A DNA stretch of 64,000 nucleotides from Heterobilharzia americana (Eukaryota > Platyhelminthes > Trematoda > Strigeidida > Schistosomatidae): assembly GCA_944470555.2 (NCBI GenBank), contig OX104134.1:70488678-70552677 (forward strand), given 5' to 3'. The position numbers and the translations under genes are program-made. Positions within the stretch are counted from its first letter, which is position 1, and the number at the start of each line of letters is the position of its first letter. Below, in pieces: positions 1-12,056 of this stretch. The notes under the pieces are model-generated. The model was not told the origin of the DNA and did no database searches. It was given only the letters and a program-made list of their open reading frames with translations.

Positions 1-864
1 CATATCAATGGTTAATTTGAGGTCTGTAGTGGTGAAGAATGATCCCCAGTCAATGTACCCAATCACTGGACACATCTGCTGCCAATCCGTTCTACCGTAG
101 CCTCTACATACTATTTGGTGTGTAGTGGAAGCACCAACTGAAGTACTAGTTGCAGGAAGTGGCAGTGTGCATAATACCGTATTGTGATCACTTCCTGGGA
201 ACTTGGAGCCCATATTTATCAAAACAGGAACTACATTATGGCAAAATATTAAGTCCAATACATTGTCACTTTTCGTAGGAGTTGTAACAATTTGCTTCCA
301 TCCGAAGATGGACAGTGTATGGGAAAAGTCGTCATACCTAGCTGGGCCAGTCAGTGAATCCCACTTAATTTCAGGTAGGTTAGAGTCACCGCATATGATC
401 TTATGATCACATGGGAGAGTGGATGCATGTTCCAGAGCCGTAATCAGTGGAATCTCGTGATTGTTAAAGGTACCAGGTGCTCTGTAAACACATCCCACCA
501 GTGCTGTAGCATTCCTGTAGTGTGCTGTGACCCATAGAGAGTCACTTACTTTATCAAGAACCATATTTTCCAACTCGAATACAGTGAGAGTGTTCAGGAA
601 GTACATCAGGCAGCCTTCTCCTTTCTTGTTACTCCGGTCACACCGGAATTGTGTGTTCATGTCAATACTTATCTCTTCATCTGGTATATTTGCGTGACAC
701 CAAGACTCAGTGATAATTATTACCGGCGGCTTATATATGAGAGCGATTCCTCTTAATACCGATAGTTTGCTAAGGATGGACCTTGCGTTTATGAGAACGA
801 TAAACAAGTAAGAAGAGTAGCGATGTGTAAAGCTTTCTAATTCTCTAAACAGCCAAAAGGTATC
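1..864 (-). CDS. CR1-like LINE ORF2, APE-type endonuclease domain (partial, runs off left edge)
   Basis: Read on the minus strand, this stretch is one open frame of 288 codons with no stop, entering from an upstream stop at 865-867 and leaving the window at base 1. It carries the marks of an apurinic-type endonuclease that nicks target DNA for LINE retrotransposition: an opening INARSILSKL segment, then ITESW (metal-binding Glu), YRAPGTF, the CGDSNLP variant of the GDFN motif, a VLDLIF segment and GSDHNTVL (catalytic SDH). All the usual catalytic positions are present. The reverse transcriptase would lie beyond the left edge. The ORF1 remains of the same element lie immediately upstream on this strand (837-2,972). 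Family assignment to CR1/Jockey-like LINEs rests on motif style only. No obvious initiator Met was chosen because LINE ORF2 starts are hard to fix. Confidence 0.85.
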
Positions 865-2972
865 TCAGTGTCGCTTGACTGAGTATAGTCTGACGTCGTT
901 GCGTTACAGAACGTCTCTACACCTTGTTCACTTGTAGCTGTAGAGTTACTAGGATATCCTAGTGGTAGATCGACCACACAGTGACTTGAAATAGTATCAC
1001 CTTTGTCAGGGGAGAACAGAGCAATGTTTTTATTTGTGTTCAGTGTGCACATTGTATCCAAATACGCAGAGTTTGCCTCATGCAAGCGTCGTCCCTAGTA
1101 TCTGTTACACAGAGGGTAGATAGTTTCACTATTGTTCGTGGTGGATGTGTACGGCTGGTGGTGATACTTGCAGGATTCAATAGACGTGTTGTGTTTTTGC
1201 ACCTGTTGACACCACTTGGGTAGTTGGCGTCTATGATTTATGTGCATGGTTGACTGTGTCTTTTCTGTTGCTCCAAGGGATCTAAGATTGGTGGTTCAGA
1301 GTAAGGAGTTTCAACATCCCCATCAGTTGTTTGGCCAAAGCTGCAGCTTATAGGTGGTGGATGAAAAATCATCACGTTTGTTGTAAACCTCTGTTCTGCG
1401 TCGCACTCCTTACCAGTGACTGCCCTCTGTTGCAATTCACAGCGGACGTAACTAGCGGTACGTTGGATCAGAGGCTGTTTCCTAGCAAGCCAGTGCCATG
1501 CGGGCGGCAAGAGTTTCTCCTCACAAAGTTCCCCGCTGACGTTCCATTACGAGTGGTTTTATGTTGGCCATTCCGATTAGTAAACGATAGGGTTGGGTTG
1601 TAGTGACGTCTACTTCTGTTCTCGTTGCTGGTGGGACGGAAATCTGTGCGTGGAACCTTCTTGGTGGAGCTAGTGTCCGTACTTCTGTCAATTCAAGAAG
1701 GGATTCGGGATCATGTCGGGTCATTATATGCTTTCCGCGTCCATCTCTACGTGTTGGCTTCCACAGAAACATTGGTTTATCTGTTGCATATCGAGTGTCC
1801 CATATCCTAAGACCTCGGCTGGTGTGATTAGTAGACTTTAGGCCTGCAGAAGACCTCAGCGAGAGTTCTGTCAAGTTTAGTACTGTGTCAGGTTTCACTT
1901 TGGGACTTTCTATGGATACGTCTAGATCTACGGTTTCAGGTGGTTGGGCCAAATCATGCATTTCTCAGTCTTCCGTCTCCAAGTTGGTCGATGTGGTTTT
2001 CCGTGTATTTGACTTGACAGGGTTCGGGGAAGGACAAGTCTTAGGCCTGAGCATGTTGGAGGAGATACCTACTGCTTTAGTATGTTGCAGCTTTGGAGCC
2101 CTTTGACTGCGAGGTCTATGGGCGCAACTGTATACCTGCCGTTTCATCACTGGCTTACCAACAGCTATCTTTATTCCTGTAGAGACGATTTTTTTGCTAG
2201 GATACACCCTGCTTTGATGAGTGCTTCCGCTCCTATCCATGATTTAGGCTGAAAGTGTACCTGACAGCAGCGGTCCTGCTGGCTCTTTTTTAATCGAAAA
2301 CATTTTGCATGGATATCATGCATTTTGGCTGTTCTAAGCAAAATTTCTCGTGTTGCCCCCAACTTTTTCGTGTCAGGGACGTTGTAAACAATTGCATTCA
2401 ATTTAAGTATAAGTTTCTTACTTCAGTTGTGATAAAGTTTACCAAGTGATCTTCTACCTTTGTCAGTGTTTCGATGTCAGTTTCATTAATTGGTTCACCA
2501 CGAGTCAGGATGCTCAGTGGTAAGCGGTCGCTAATCTGGGCTCTAGTGTCTTCCAGCTAGGGTAACACTTCGAACGCCTTTAACAAATTTTTTGTGGTGC
2601 ATTATTCAGTTTGTCATCCTTCAGTCTGCGTATTTCTGCCCCTGGTTTCTCTATAGAGGACTTAGGGCTTTCGATTTCTGGGGGAAGTGGCAGTGACACA
2701 CTTTGCGGCTGAAGTCTAGTTGGTCTCACAAAAGACGTGGAGCTTCCATTAAGCTTTACGTCTGCTGCAACATTTGGTGTTGCGGTCTTATTACATGTTG
2801 GACCTACAGAGTTGTTCTCATTGTTATTAACGTAGGCTCGCTTATTTAACACAGTGCTTCTTCGCTTGAGCATAACTGGAGTATAAGCTGACTCATTTAT
2901 GCTACTGCAAGAGGAATCTGCTTTTGGTGTCACCAACATTTGGGTATTGTTGGTGCACTGTTCTACAGACAA
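837..2972 (-). pseudogene. CR1-like LINE ORF1, frameshifted
   Basis: ORF1 of the same minus-strand LINE, in several consecutive pieces: 2,580-2,972, 2,171-2,401, 1,965-2,240, 1,521-1,961, 1,238-1,510 and 837-1,085. LINE ORF1 proteins bind the element RNA. The first piece is Ser/Thr/Asn-rich with an ATPNVAADV segment that reappears at 31,020-31,060, showing a second copy of the family. The middle pieces carry NAIVYNVPDTKKL, then CCQVHFQP and YPSKKIVSTGIKI, a pattern like the nucleic-acid-binding domain of trematode LINE ORF1 proteins. Overlap of the pieces at 2,171-2,240 in different frames indicates a frameshift. Whether the breaks are real decay or base-calling errors cannot be told from the sequence. 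Confidence 0.65.
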
Positions 2973-3099
2973 TTGTGCCCGTGCCCTTTACATGCACTAA
3001 CATATCTAGTTGCACACCTGATACGTGATTAGGCATTTGAGAATTAAGTGGCCCTATGAAGGGGTCAATAACAAGGTTACGAGGCAGTTCTGAAATCAC

Positions 3100-3904
3100 G
3101 TTAAAATGTAACGCAATTTCAAACTTACCGCCGGCCTAGGTATGGAAGTTGAAAAGCCATCAGTTATCTAAGTCCCCACTACTAATATCAGGGCTGAAAA
3201 TATAAGTCACCAGGGCCTTTCAGGAGAAATTTGAAGGCACCCCAAACCCTAAGAAGTTACAATGATTGCAGAGCAGACCATATGCTTATGCAAACTGTAC
3301 AGAAACACATCGGTCACTGTCCACTTTAGACAAGTATAGAAACTCCATACGTTACCGGAAGTTTCACCGCTTAAAAGTCATGAAACATGCTCGTAGGGTT
3401 TAAAGGGTGGGTAGCAGGGAGTTAAAATGATTGCTTCGCCTCCGGGTGACCTGCGTCCGATACGTATTTAACTGCATGAACCTAGGGAACCCACCTGAGT
3501 AACCCAGCATATGAAAAACTCGATGCGATTATAGATGTAAATGAAGGCCTTTAGCTAACCAGGTGATATACTACTCAGTAGGGTGGTTTCTTAATCATGA
3601 GGAGTCAGAATAATTACGCTGTTGATATCTGGTGCTTACTTAGGTTCCACTGACATAAAACAGCGTGCTTCGGATCATATGGATTTATTCATGGATACAC
3701 ATGCGTTTATTACATTTAGTGGCTAACGATCTTTGTCTACCATCTTATCTTCATCGCAGGTAGTGGCAATACGCAGGGCTCAAGAAAAAGCTTTCTCATC
3801 CCAGACAGACAATGCACGGTAAGTTACATGTTAAATTTTTGTGTTCATGCGTAAGTATAGTCAAGTTTTCTGGCAGAAATGAAAATCGTCTTTGATTAAT
3901 ACAT
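3100..3904. other. No recognisable gene
   Basis: Stops are frequent in all frames and no coding or repeat motif was recognised. Confidence 0.5.
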
Positions 3905-4348
3905 TCATTTTTCAGGTTACCCAACCAGCCCTTCATCCACATGGAATCCTGGTGGTCTAATTTGTCAGCATGCACTGCGCCACCTAGACCTTATGACGGA
4001 CGCATAAAGCCCAAGGTCACAGCTGTACTACCCGCCCTACCTTCAAGAATATTGGAATATTCGAACAATAGCCGAATATTTCCTACTTTCGAACTGAGCT
4101 TGCCCCAGTATGATGAACAATTATGCTGGTGTTTATCCATTTCATTCTTCGCTGTGTGAAAAGCATTAACCTTCTTAATCTAGACACATCTTTTATGTAC
4201 CGGGAAGAACGGTGTCCATTGTATAGCTTCATATTGTACATAACAGTCAGTTCACATTACCAAACTGATCAGACCTGTAAACTGGTTTGTTTTTATGTAG
4301 CTTATATTGCATAAAATGTACCATTATTATATTATTATTATTATTAGC
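3905..4348 (+). repeat. 3' end of a dispersed repeat with ATT tail
   Basis: Aligns by eye with 29,185-29,605 over about 420 bp: shared blocks include the CTTATGACG-RCGCAYA stretch, the 'TTCAAGAATATTGGAA' stretch and the final CCTGTAAAC-GGTTTGTTTT segment. It ends in (ATT)n at 4,323-4,346. A simple-repeat tail is typical of the 3' end of a LINE or of a SINE using LINE machinery. A related but more decayed end occurs at 7,690-7,880 and, inverted, at 36,415-36,500. Parent element not identified. Confidence 0.6.
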
Positions 4349-6090
4349 GCATCATGCAAAGAGGGAGAAGCAATTAGGCAGGTTCATCCCAAAGAAGCAC
4401 TACTAACCATTTAATAACAATAATAACGACACAAATTCACACACCATTTCTGCGGGTACGCTTAAATTTTTGTGCAAATCGCACGCTTCTCGAGGGCGGG
4501 CAGCTTCGGTCTCCACCTGTTCAATCACTAGAATACACGTGTTGTAGGTCACTAGGACAAGATAAAGCAGCAGGATAGGTACGCACAAACTTGCCCGGCT
4601 GGGATGGCGGGGTATCTTTTGACGTTCAAGTATTTTCGTTCGCCTAGTATCCGGATTTCACAAGAAATGAAGATTTCATTCGTGTTCTCGCTATTGGGAG
4701 TTGTATCCTCCTATAGACGTCATCAAAATTTCGAAAGAAAAGAATGGAGCTTCTGTGTCCTCATAGTCAGGGAATATTTAAACACCAAGTCACCCCATAA
4801 TATCGGAAGTCCCATTAGCAGTACCAGTATTCCCAATTTATGGCCGCGCAGTATATAATTGACAGATGTTGCTACAGTCGGTGAAGTGTTTGCTTCATGT
4901 GTTTCTGTGGTTAAGCTGTTCGGTAAGTGTGCACGTCTTACGATGTAGAAAGCACGCTCAATTGCCTGTTTGTGGTGATCCTCTATGTCTAATAAGTTTG
5001 ACTATCGTGGATGGGAAAATAAAGGCCATGCTTTTGCGGGATTGTTGCAGGACTGCTGCAGGATCTTCGTGGTCCCATGACAGTCTTCAAATAGGAAATG
5101 AGGCGAATAACTCTGAGAGGTCACTGTAGCGCACCGACCCTAGGTGTCTTCAGTTTTAAAGACGAGCATCAAAGCTGGTTCTAGATAGAAAGGTGAGGTA
5201 CCTATAAAGGAAGTTCATCAGCAAGTAGGTGAAATGTGTGGTAAAGAGACCTAGATCTCCTGAAACTCATATTTAAGGAATAATATCCTGATACACATTG
5301 AGGAGATTGAATTTGATGACGTTTTTCTAAATGTCCATAGAAAACAGTCAAGGGCACACTGATAGGAAGGAAACCATCATTTCTCATTGCTGAAGACGTT
5401 GTGTCAGACGGCAAAATAGTTGTCATCGGCCAGCCGGTTAATAAGCGCTTTCTTCTGTCTCTTAAGTTTCTAAATCGGATGCGATCAGTATTTCGTGTGC
5501 TATATCAGAACCTGAGAAATCTTTCGCCATATTTTCGTTGTGTTCAACCTTAAAACCGGTCCTTCCTACCTTAAGTCCTGGGAACCTAGCAGTTAGCCTG
5601 TGCAAAATTACTGACCATAAAAGCTTCGGTCATGACCTTCGACTGTGGGTGGACGCTGGGGATAGCTTACCCGGGAACTTCAGTGCCAAAGTTTCCACGC
5701 GTACTCGTCGTATACCCTAGGTTTTCCACATGGGCGCTTCACCCGACACCATCCCTCAGACGCTTATTTTTTCCCACAGGCTGCCCTATTCGCTTTGGAA
5801 CGTTTTAAACCAGCATTGGTTGGCACTGTGTAGTGCCGCAGTTAAATATTTCCGTAAATAACAAGATTTTACGGGTGATGGAATACCACATTGGACTCGC
5901 CGGGACAGCCCAAGTGGGAAAGTGTAAGAATATGGGGAATTTCAAAAAATCCACACCGTATTTGTCGTATGGTGATTTGCTTCTGTTTTCATCTATTGCC
6001 ATCCCATTCGTACTCAAGATCAGAACTCCCCTGTAGCTAGTTATGGACCCAAGAACAATGATCCCTTAGTCTGGCTTCCTTCAAGCACTT
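4349..6090. other. No recognisable gene
   Basis: Only short open stretches in competing frames (for example 4,604-4,858 and 4,866-5,129). None shows a known motif, and no repeat homology to the rest of the window was noticed. Confidence 0.45.
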
Positions 6091-7096
6091 TCACCTCCCC
6101 CTACGAAAAACCACGTTGCTCACCATTCTCCTGGCTTTTTGTGAATAGCTTGAAGTTTTTATGCCGCGAGGCGGCGTGAGCCATTTCTGCACAATTAGGC
6201 CATCTAAATGTTGACGTGGGTGGAGGTATAATGATAATGATTGTCGCCTGATGTATGATTCATATAAAGGGATGATGGGAATCAATAACGTATGCACGGT
6301 CTTAAAGATATTAGAGCAAGTCGAAATTGTTTCGCAAGCGTCGACTTCATTGAGTACAGTATTGGACAAATTGCAACGATGGGAATGTGGTGTTGTCTCG
6401 CTGGCATGCACGGTGGTAGAGGGGTATATTCGAGTCAAACTTCCCTGCACGGTATTATCTGCATGCGGCCTGCGATCTCTCAAGTATGGTGGTTTTGATG
6501 TGCAAGATGAAAATAAATCTGAAATTCGAAGCCACAAGAATTAAAAATGTGGTTCACCGACAATGTTGGGAAAGGCTGTCCAATATATAAGCTCAGTCTG
6601 TACCACCATGTAACATCTATGCATCCCCGTTATAATGAAATCCAAAGGGCAGCACCATGGTCATTCGTCTTCTTACAGTGATATAAAGCATACCTGCTGT
6701 TTTGACGTAAAGCGCATCCGTATCCGTTACACTTAAATTTCTATGAATGGTGGCAGATCAAAGTGCATAATGCTTCTTCAAACAGACCCATCACCGGTTC
6801 CATATTCTACGCTCTCAATCCTGTAGCGATATCTTCACCTTCTGGTTCGTTCTCATAACGTCTATGAGAAAAGGGTACCTTGTCCCACAATTTGATCCCT
6901 AAACAGACGCTTTAGGTACTGTCTCGACTGAGTTTTGCACCTTCCTCATCTGGCCCACCTATATATCCACTGGCCGGTATCCTTCCGTTTGATTTTCTGT
7001 CTACATTTTCAGTTTGATTGGCTTTCAGCTTCTGCTGGCCACTTTTTCGGCCCAATGGATCACCACCCCATCCGTATGCTATCCTATTATCCTTAG
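6091..7096 (+). repeat. Dispersed composite repeat, 5' part (copy 1)
   Basis: Collinear with 28,270-28,990: 6,240-6,310 matches 28,415-28,470, including an identical TATGCACGGTCTTA, and 6,625-6,690 matches 28,765-28,835 around CACCATGGTCAT. A 148-codon open frame on the minus strand (6,091-6,537) falls here, and its counterpart at 28,271-28,606 is 111 codons. Both contain a KTVH segment but no known domain. Continuation 3' is interrupted by a solo LTR (7,097-7,437) and resumes to about 7,880. Orientation is set by the ATT-type 3' end. Class unknown. Confidence 0.5.
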
Positions 7097-7437
7097 TGTT
7101 TTAGGATTTGTCCTGGTGCGAACTTGACAGACGCAAAGACCAATCTCTAATTATTCGGATATGTTATATACCCACGAGTACGAGACCAAGGAAGAACACG
7201 ATAGCGTAGTCGGATGGGATGATATGTTTGGATAGTTGTGCCAAGATACCGATATGTTCCAACTAACTGGCTAGAGAGTGAAATACGAGCAGTGCAACGT
7301 AACACGACAGCGTGCCAAATGGCGAGGATGCTTGGCTGGGTGCCTTCAGCTTAGTGAGTCCAGTTCAACTATCAAGGTCAGCATCAATGTCGGAAGTCGT
7401 CAAGCCCTGGGCTATTGATTCTAGGAAAGTATGTGAC
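7097..7437 (-). mobile_element. Solo LTR of a Gypsy element (same family as 38,959-39,297)
   Basis: Aligns along its whole length with the LTR at 38,959-39,297 (shared TAGGATTTGTCCTGGTGCG, CACGATAGCGTAGTCGGATG, ACACGACAGCGTGCCAAATG). It starts TGTTTTAGG and ends near TATGTGACG, a decayed CA end. No internal Gypsy sequence adjoins it, so it is most simply a solo LTR left by LTR-LTR recombination. Strand is inferred from the intact arrangement at 39 kb. No target-site duplication was visible. Confidence 0.75.
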
Positions 7438-7880
7438 GCTACAGTATTTTGCTATTTATCATACAACTCAAACTTCATGGGGGTGAAATGCCTCAACGTC
7501 ACCTCTGCACGACCTATCCCACCTTCAGCGCAATTTTGCCGTTCGATCTCATGGAATAAATCAATTTGGAAGGGACATCCTCCCACTCCGCCAAACCGTG
7601 GTGGCAGTGTGCAGCTAACTCAGTCCCCGCCACCTCTAGAACCTAAAAATTCTTTAAACTCACTTGTCGCGTGGCTCTAACCATGATTTTTAATATTTTG
7701 CTTGTTATTGATAATAACCGCAGGTGTATGTGCCACCAACGTGATCATACCTGTAAAACTGACATGCTTTTGCGTAGCTCATGTTGTACGGAAAATGTAC
7801 ATTACTACCATCTTGCAATCCTCATAGACCCACTTGAGGTAATGTATTGCCTTAACGATAAAAGTTGTACGCGTCGCATA
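7438..7880 (+). repeat. Dispersed composite repeat, 3' part (copy 1)
   Basis: Resumes the repeat of 6,091-7,096 after the solo LTR. 7,745-7,810 resembles the terminal CCTGTAAAC...TTATGTTG...AAAATGTAC block at 4,270-4,325 and 29,545-29,590. The open frame 7,312-7,680 crosses the LTR boundary and so is not a real gene. Confidence 0.4.
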
Positions 7881-10800
7881 TAACATAAGTCACCTGAAAA
7901 CATACCAGTTTTACATGCATGGCCACTTAGGCAGTGTGAATTTATTGCAATGACAAATAAGATGCAAAATATCCGAAGTTATCATTCAAATTATTTAAAA
8001 ACTGATCCTGGGGATGGAACATAAAACTTTCATAGACAACACAGATTTAACCGGCTAAACCTAAACCAAGGTTCAGTGGAGTAAGGGGAATTTTGATCCG
8101 AAGTCATGAATTACTCCGTCATTGTTCAAGGTTAGCGGGGTAAGTGCCCGAAAAAGCGACTGCTGCAGCATAGTTTAGCTTCTCATGCACTAAAAAGTTC
8201 CAAGTTATACAGCGGGTAGCATCTGAGCTGTATGCTAGGGAGGTCTATCCTCCAAAATCTGACGTAGCTACACATCATTCACTACACTTCCCATGAACCC
8301 AATAAAGACACTGTTGCAGATAACTTTGTGTTGCTCTAGAAAAGACTTTAAATAGGTTTCTGTGTACAGGCGTATTGCTTTGCGCTGATGTCTTTAACCT
8401 AATAGCAAGCGTGACTTCCGATCACTATGCTTACACTTAATACGATTTTGCTCTAGACAACTGCCACTTTCCACCGCTTTTCTCTCCTATATAGCGTACG
8501 AATCTTCGTTGTGTTGGAACTCTTTCAAATGAACATATTTACCGCCATGGGTTGGAATTTTAACCAGCCCACCTACTTTCCGGCAGGATAAGGAGTGTGG
8601 CCTTCAGAGGGTAAGTTTGGGCGTGTAAACTGTCAGCCAGCTTGCTGCGGCCGCGGAGAGTCTTAAAAGAGATGAAAGCGACTTGGCTGATGTCGTTACA
8701 TCGTCCGTGCAATCTTATTTGTGGGCGCGGAGAGATGAAGGAGTCTGGTTACACTACTGAACAAAGTTAGTAGTTATAGACCTTAACCTGTAAACCGGAT
8801 AAGCCGGATAAGAGTTTTCTAACCACTACAAAACCCGAAAGAATTTTTTTGGAAAGCATATTATCTGTTCACACTATGATCTGGTCGGTGAGGTCCACCC
8901 ACTTGCTCGACAGTATGTTTTGATAGTTTATAACACTTTCGTGCCGCAGGTAGCACACTGTGATATTGGTTGGGGACCTCCTATGAAAACCCTCCGGACA
9001 TTACAGTTGAGTAGTGGCTGAAAACCAATTGGCTATGAGGTGTCAGCCTTGACCAAGAATTTTGCCAGTCATCTAAAAATCAGTCTTGCCAGCAAATAAT
9101 ATCTGTTGCTAGTTGACAGACCCAACTGACAACAATAGTCTTCGATATCAGAATAAGAATTATTGCTAAAAACAAAAGGAACTTGTGGAGGGACATAAAC
9201 ACTGAGTCCATAGTTCATGAGCTTGGTGGTTTTCACCAGTCGACCACATCCACACATGAGAGGAAAAACTTGGAGTATTAGTTTTGGATGTTCTACCTAA
9301 AAGAGGATGGGATGGTTTTCCCAGATGTCAATTTGTAGGAACCCGATGCAGGACGCGCAGTAAACCATCCTCGCAACTGAAATATACTGTGCAGAAAGAG
9401 ATTTTATTCTCAAACTTCCTTCGAGGACTAAGAAGGCCTCGAAAGATGATACAGGAGAAGATGAACTGGAAGGGCCTCGTCAGGCTCCTTGACTAAATGA
9501 CAGTCCCCTCGAATTCCCTGAAAATCCAAAGACCGAGTAACACATCGAACAGGTCTCTTCATCCACGAAGGAAATGCCGCGATGTATGTTGCTTTAAGAA
9601 ACAATATTGTGGAAAAAATTGTGGAGGTACATTTGATCAAATAGATACCAAAGTCCCTTTCTGCTGCATTATGGGTAGTCGTCTGTGGTCGACCACTAAC
9701 TAGTAAGTACGAACCGCCGCCTTCGGCCATTCCACTGCGTAAACACAAGTCTACTCATTCGTGCGGAGGTATTAACATAGAGAGAACAAAGTGTCTACTC
9801 TCTGAATTTGTCCTTGGAAGCTATGTCGCATGACCATCAAATGTCAGTACAAACCTATTGACAGTTCGTTACCCGAGCATCCGATAAATTCATGCCACGA
9901 AGAAGTGTTGGACTTTTCCCGCGAATTATCCATGAAATTAGACCAGGTGACTGAAAAGGAGTGCGGTTTTGTAGCTTATGTGTAATAGAAGTCCTGACAA
10001 CCTACAGCTCGTAACTTGGACTCCATCTGCAGAACAGCGATAATCAGTCCCTCATTTGGCTATGGTTTTAACGACGATGTATTACTTCGTAATTTCCTTT
10101 TACCTTTGGGAACAAGTTTTATGCAATCTCTGAGCAGAACAAATATCACATCACTCTACTAGTCAACACTAGGCTGTTGGTTTTCACCAATACATAGTGG
10201 TCTGGGAATTTCAGTTGTGACCCGCGTACCCCCGTCGGTAGCATCCCACCTTCCAACAGCCACTTTGCTACTGTGGAATTTGCTTGCAAAAATATAGCTT
10301 AAGCCATCAAAAGCCCAGGGCCTACGAAAGGAATGAGAATAGACGGCCTCGATTCAACAGACCTAAGGAGTAGCCGACAGGAATTTCCCTTGATCCTGCT
10401 GAAGTTGTTCATTCTCCATGGAGAATGAAACGTATCCAAATGAGTGGAAAAGTAGGCTTGTAATTCCGCCCAACAAAACTTCTGGACGGTCATAATGGCA
10501 TCGAAAATCTGGACAGACAGTAAAATCCAGGAGATCAACTCACTATTAACTTTGAGGTGAACATATTCACATAATGCTACGAATAGACTCCTTTAGTACT
10601 TCGTCTAACAGTGAATGTACTCCCTTGACGACGCTGCATGCCTTAACGTGAACAGTATGGAAAACTCAGTGCCACTGGTCCACAGATTTTTCAAATATTT
10701 ATTCTTTTGGACCGCGATATCTAATTCTGACGGTGTAAATCTATATTGCTGCAGATGATGACGCTTGAACAGATGCTCACTTGGATTACGTGATTATGTG

Positions 10801-11224
10801 GAAACCTGCAGGTTCCCAACATCGTCAGTGTGGGTTCTTCTGGTACCTATGACTATAAGCACAAGAATTTATGGCAAAATAAACGTTTATATAGCCTAAC
10901 GAGGCATCGCGAAGACGAATCAAACAAGTCGACTGCTTGTAACGGAAGTTTGGAACTGCGCGCGACCTTGGTGACACTAATGGTAAAAAAAGTATGTCTG
11001 AAGACGATCCAAACTATGACACTCCGCAATAATAATAGTTCACTTTATTCCAAACAATCTGTGGTACAATTCGGAATTCCCAACGTAATATATATTGCAA
11101 TAACAACAAAATATATAAGTATACACACATACTACTTTGCAGCCTTTTTAATTGTTTTATTATAAAAATTTAGGTTATGTGAAGAATATTAAAAACGAGA
11201 AAATTTACATTGTAAGTTAGATTG
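7881..11224. other. No recognisable gene; old intergenic sequence
   Basis: No open frame here shows a known domain; the longest are 9,428-9,748 (-), 10,299-10,538 (-) and 10,830-11,165 (+). Around 10,500-10,575 a block (AAATCTGGACAG ... ACATATTCACATAAT) resembles 34,045-34,125, suggesting an old dispersed repeat. Confidence 0.45.
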
Positions 11225-11547
11225 TTCCCGACCGATAGCTGCTACCTTGACGTGGTGGTCGGGCTTGCATATCACAATGACCCAACGAGCTATGCTGGTG
11301 GAACGCTTGTTCCCTCGAGGTCCTACCATACCAGAAAGGTCTGTTGGGTAGTGGTTAGACGAAAAGCAGTTACCGTCATAGTGTAAATTGCTATACTATG
11401 ATGGGGGTCTGAGGGCGAAGTCGTACTGCTGCTAGCTGGATGGGGTGTGACAGCAGTAAGGTGTTTCCCTTGGATGACCAGCAGTGCCAAGCTGATGCTG
11501 CCTTCTCAGTGGAAGGGGGGGTTAGAAAAGGTCGGCCCCAAAAATAA

Positions 11548-12056
11548 CACACTCCACCACGCCCCACGGTCTGCCGGGCCGGCGGTGTTGGTTCACTTGT
11601 CGTTTCCTTTCGCTCATCCGGCCCCAAAAATACAAAAATTCAAAATAATCATACTCAAAAGGCTGGGTGTGACAGGCCTCAAGCAGATGTCCGATGGGCT
11701 CTGCGGTCACACAAATCTCTTTCAGGTACCTTAAGAAGAAATAGCCTTCCACGGTGTGGGCAGCCGGGAAGTGTCAACCGCCCTCACAACTCTGTCAGCA
11801 CCCAAGTTTCTTCTGACTGCTATCCTCCTCCTCCATCATTACCTTCTAATCTTCCTTCACGTCTCTTAATTAATGATGCTGCATCATCTTCAATTTCTCC
11901 TACCTCTGCAGCCTTCGACAACGATCTGAGTCCACAGAACAGCGTCCCTGGTCTCCTTAAACCACGCTCCAAATTACATATTGGAGCCTTCAATGTCCGC
12001 ACCCTCCGTCAAATTGGCCAACAGGCTTCGTTGGCAAAGACTCTAGCAACTCGGGC
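11548..12056 (+). CDS. RTE-like LINE, N-terminal part of the ORF (frame 1 segment)
   Basis: Open from just after a stop at 11,545-11,547 and continuous with the main frame except for one shift. It is rich in Ser, Pro and Asn, then ends with the conserved start of an APE endonuclease: LHIGAFNVRTLRQIGQQ followed by SLAKTLATRA. The next endonuclease residues (MDVCCVCETR) are read in the frame starting 12,057, so one base appears to be missing near 12,055-12,057. The first catalytic Asn (motif NVRT) lies here, so the protein starting at 12,057 alone would lack it. The stop at 11,545 follows AAAAA and could be another indel. Confidence 0.7.

Noticed and set aside
6091..6537. 148-codon minus-strand frame as a host gene
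   Set aside because: Lies in a dispersed repeat, competes with two plus-strand frames, and its repeat counterpart is not conserved as protein beyond short words.
7312..7680. 122-codon plus-strand frame
   Set aside because: Starts inside a solo LTR and crosses its border, so it is a chance frame.
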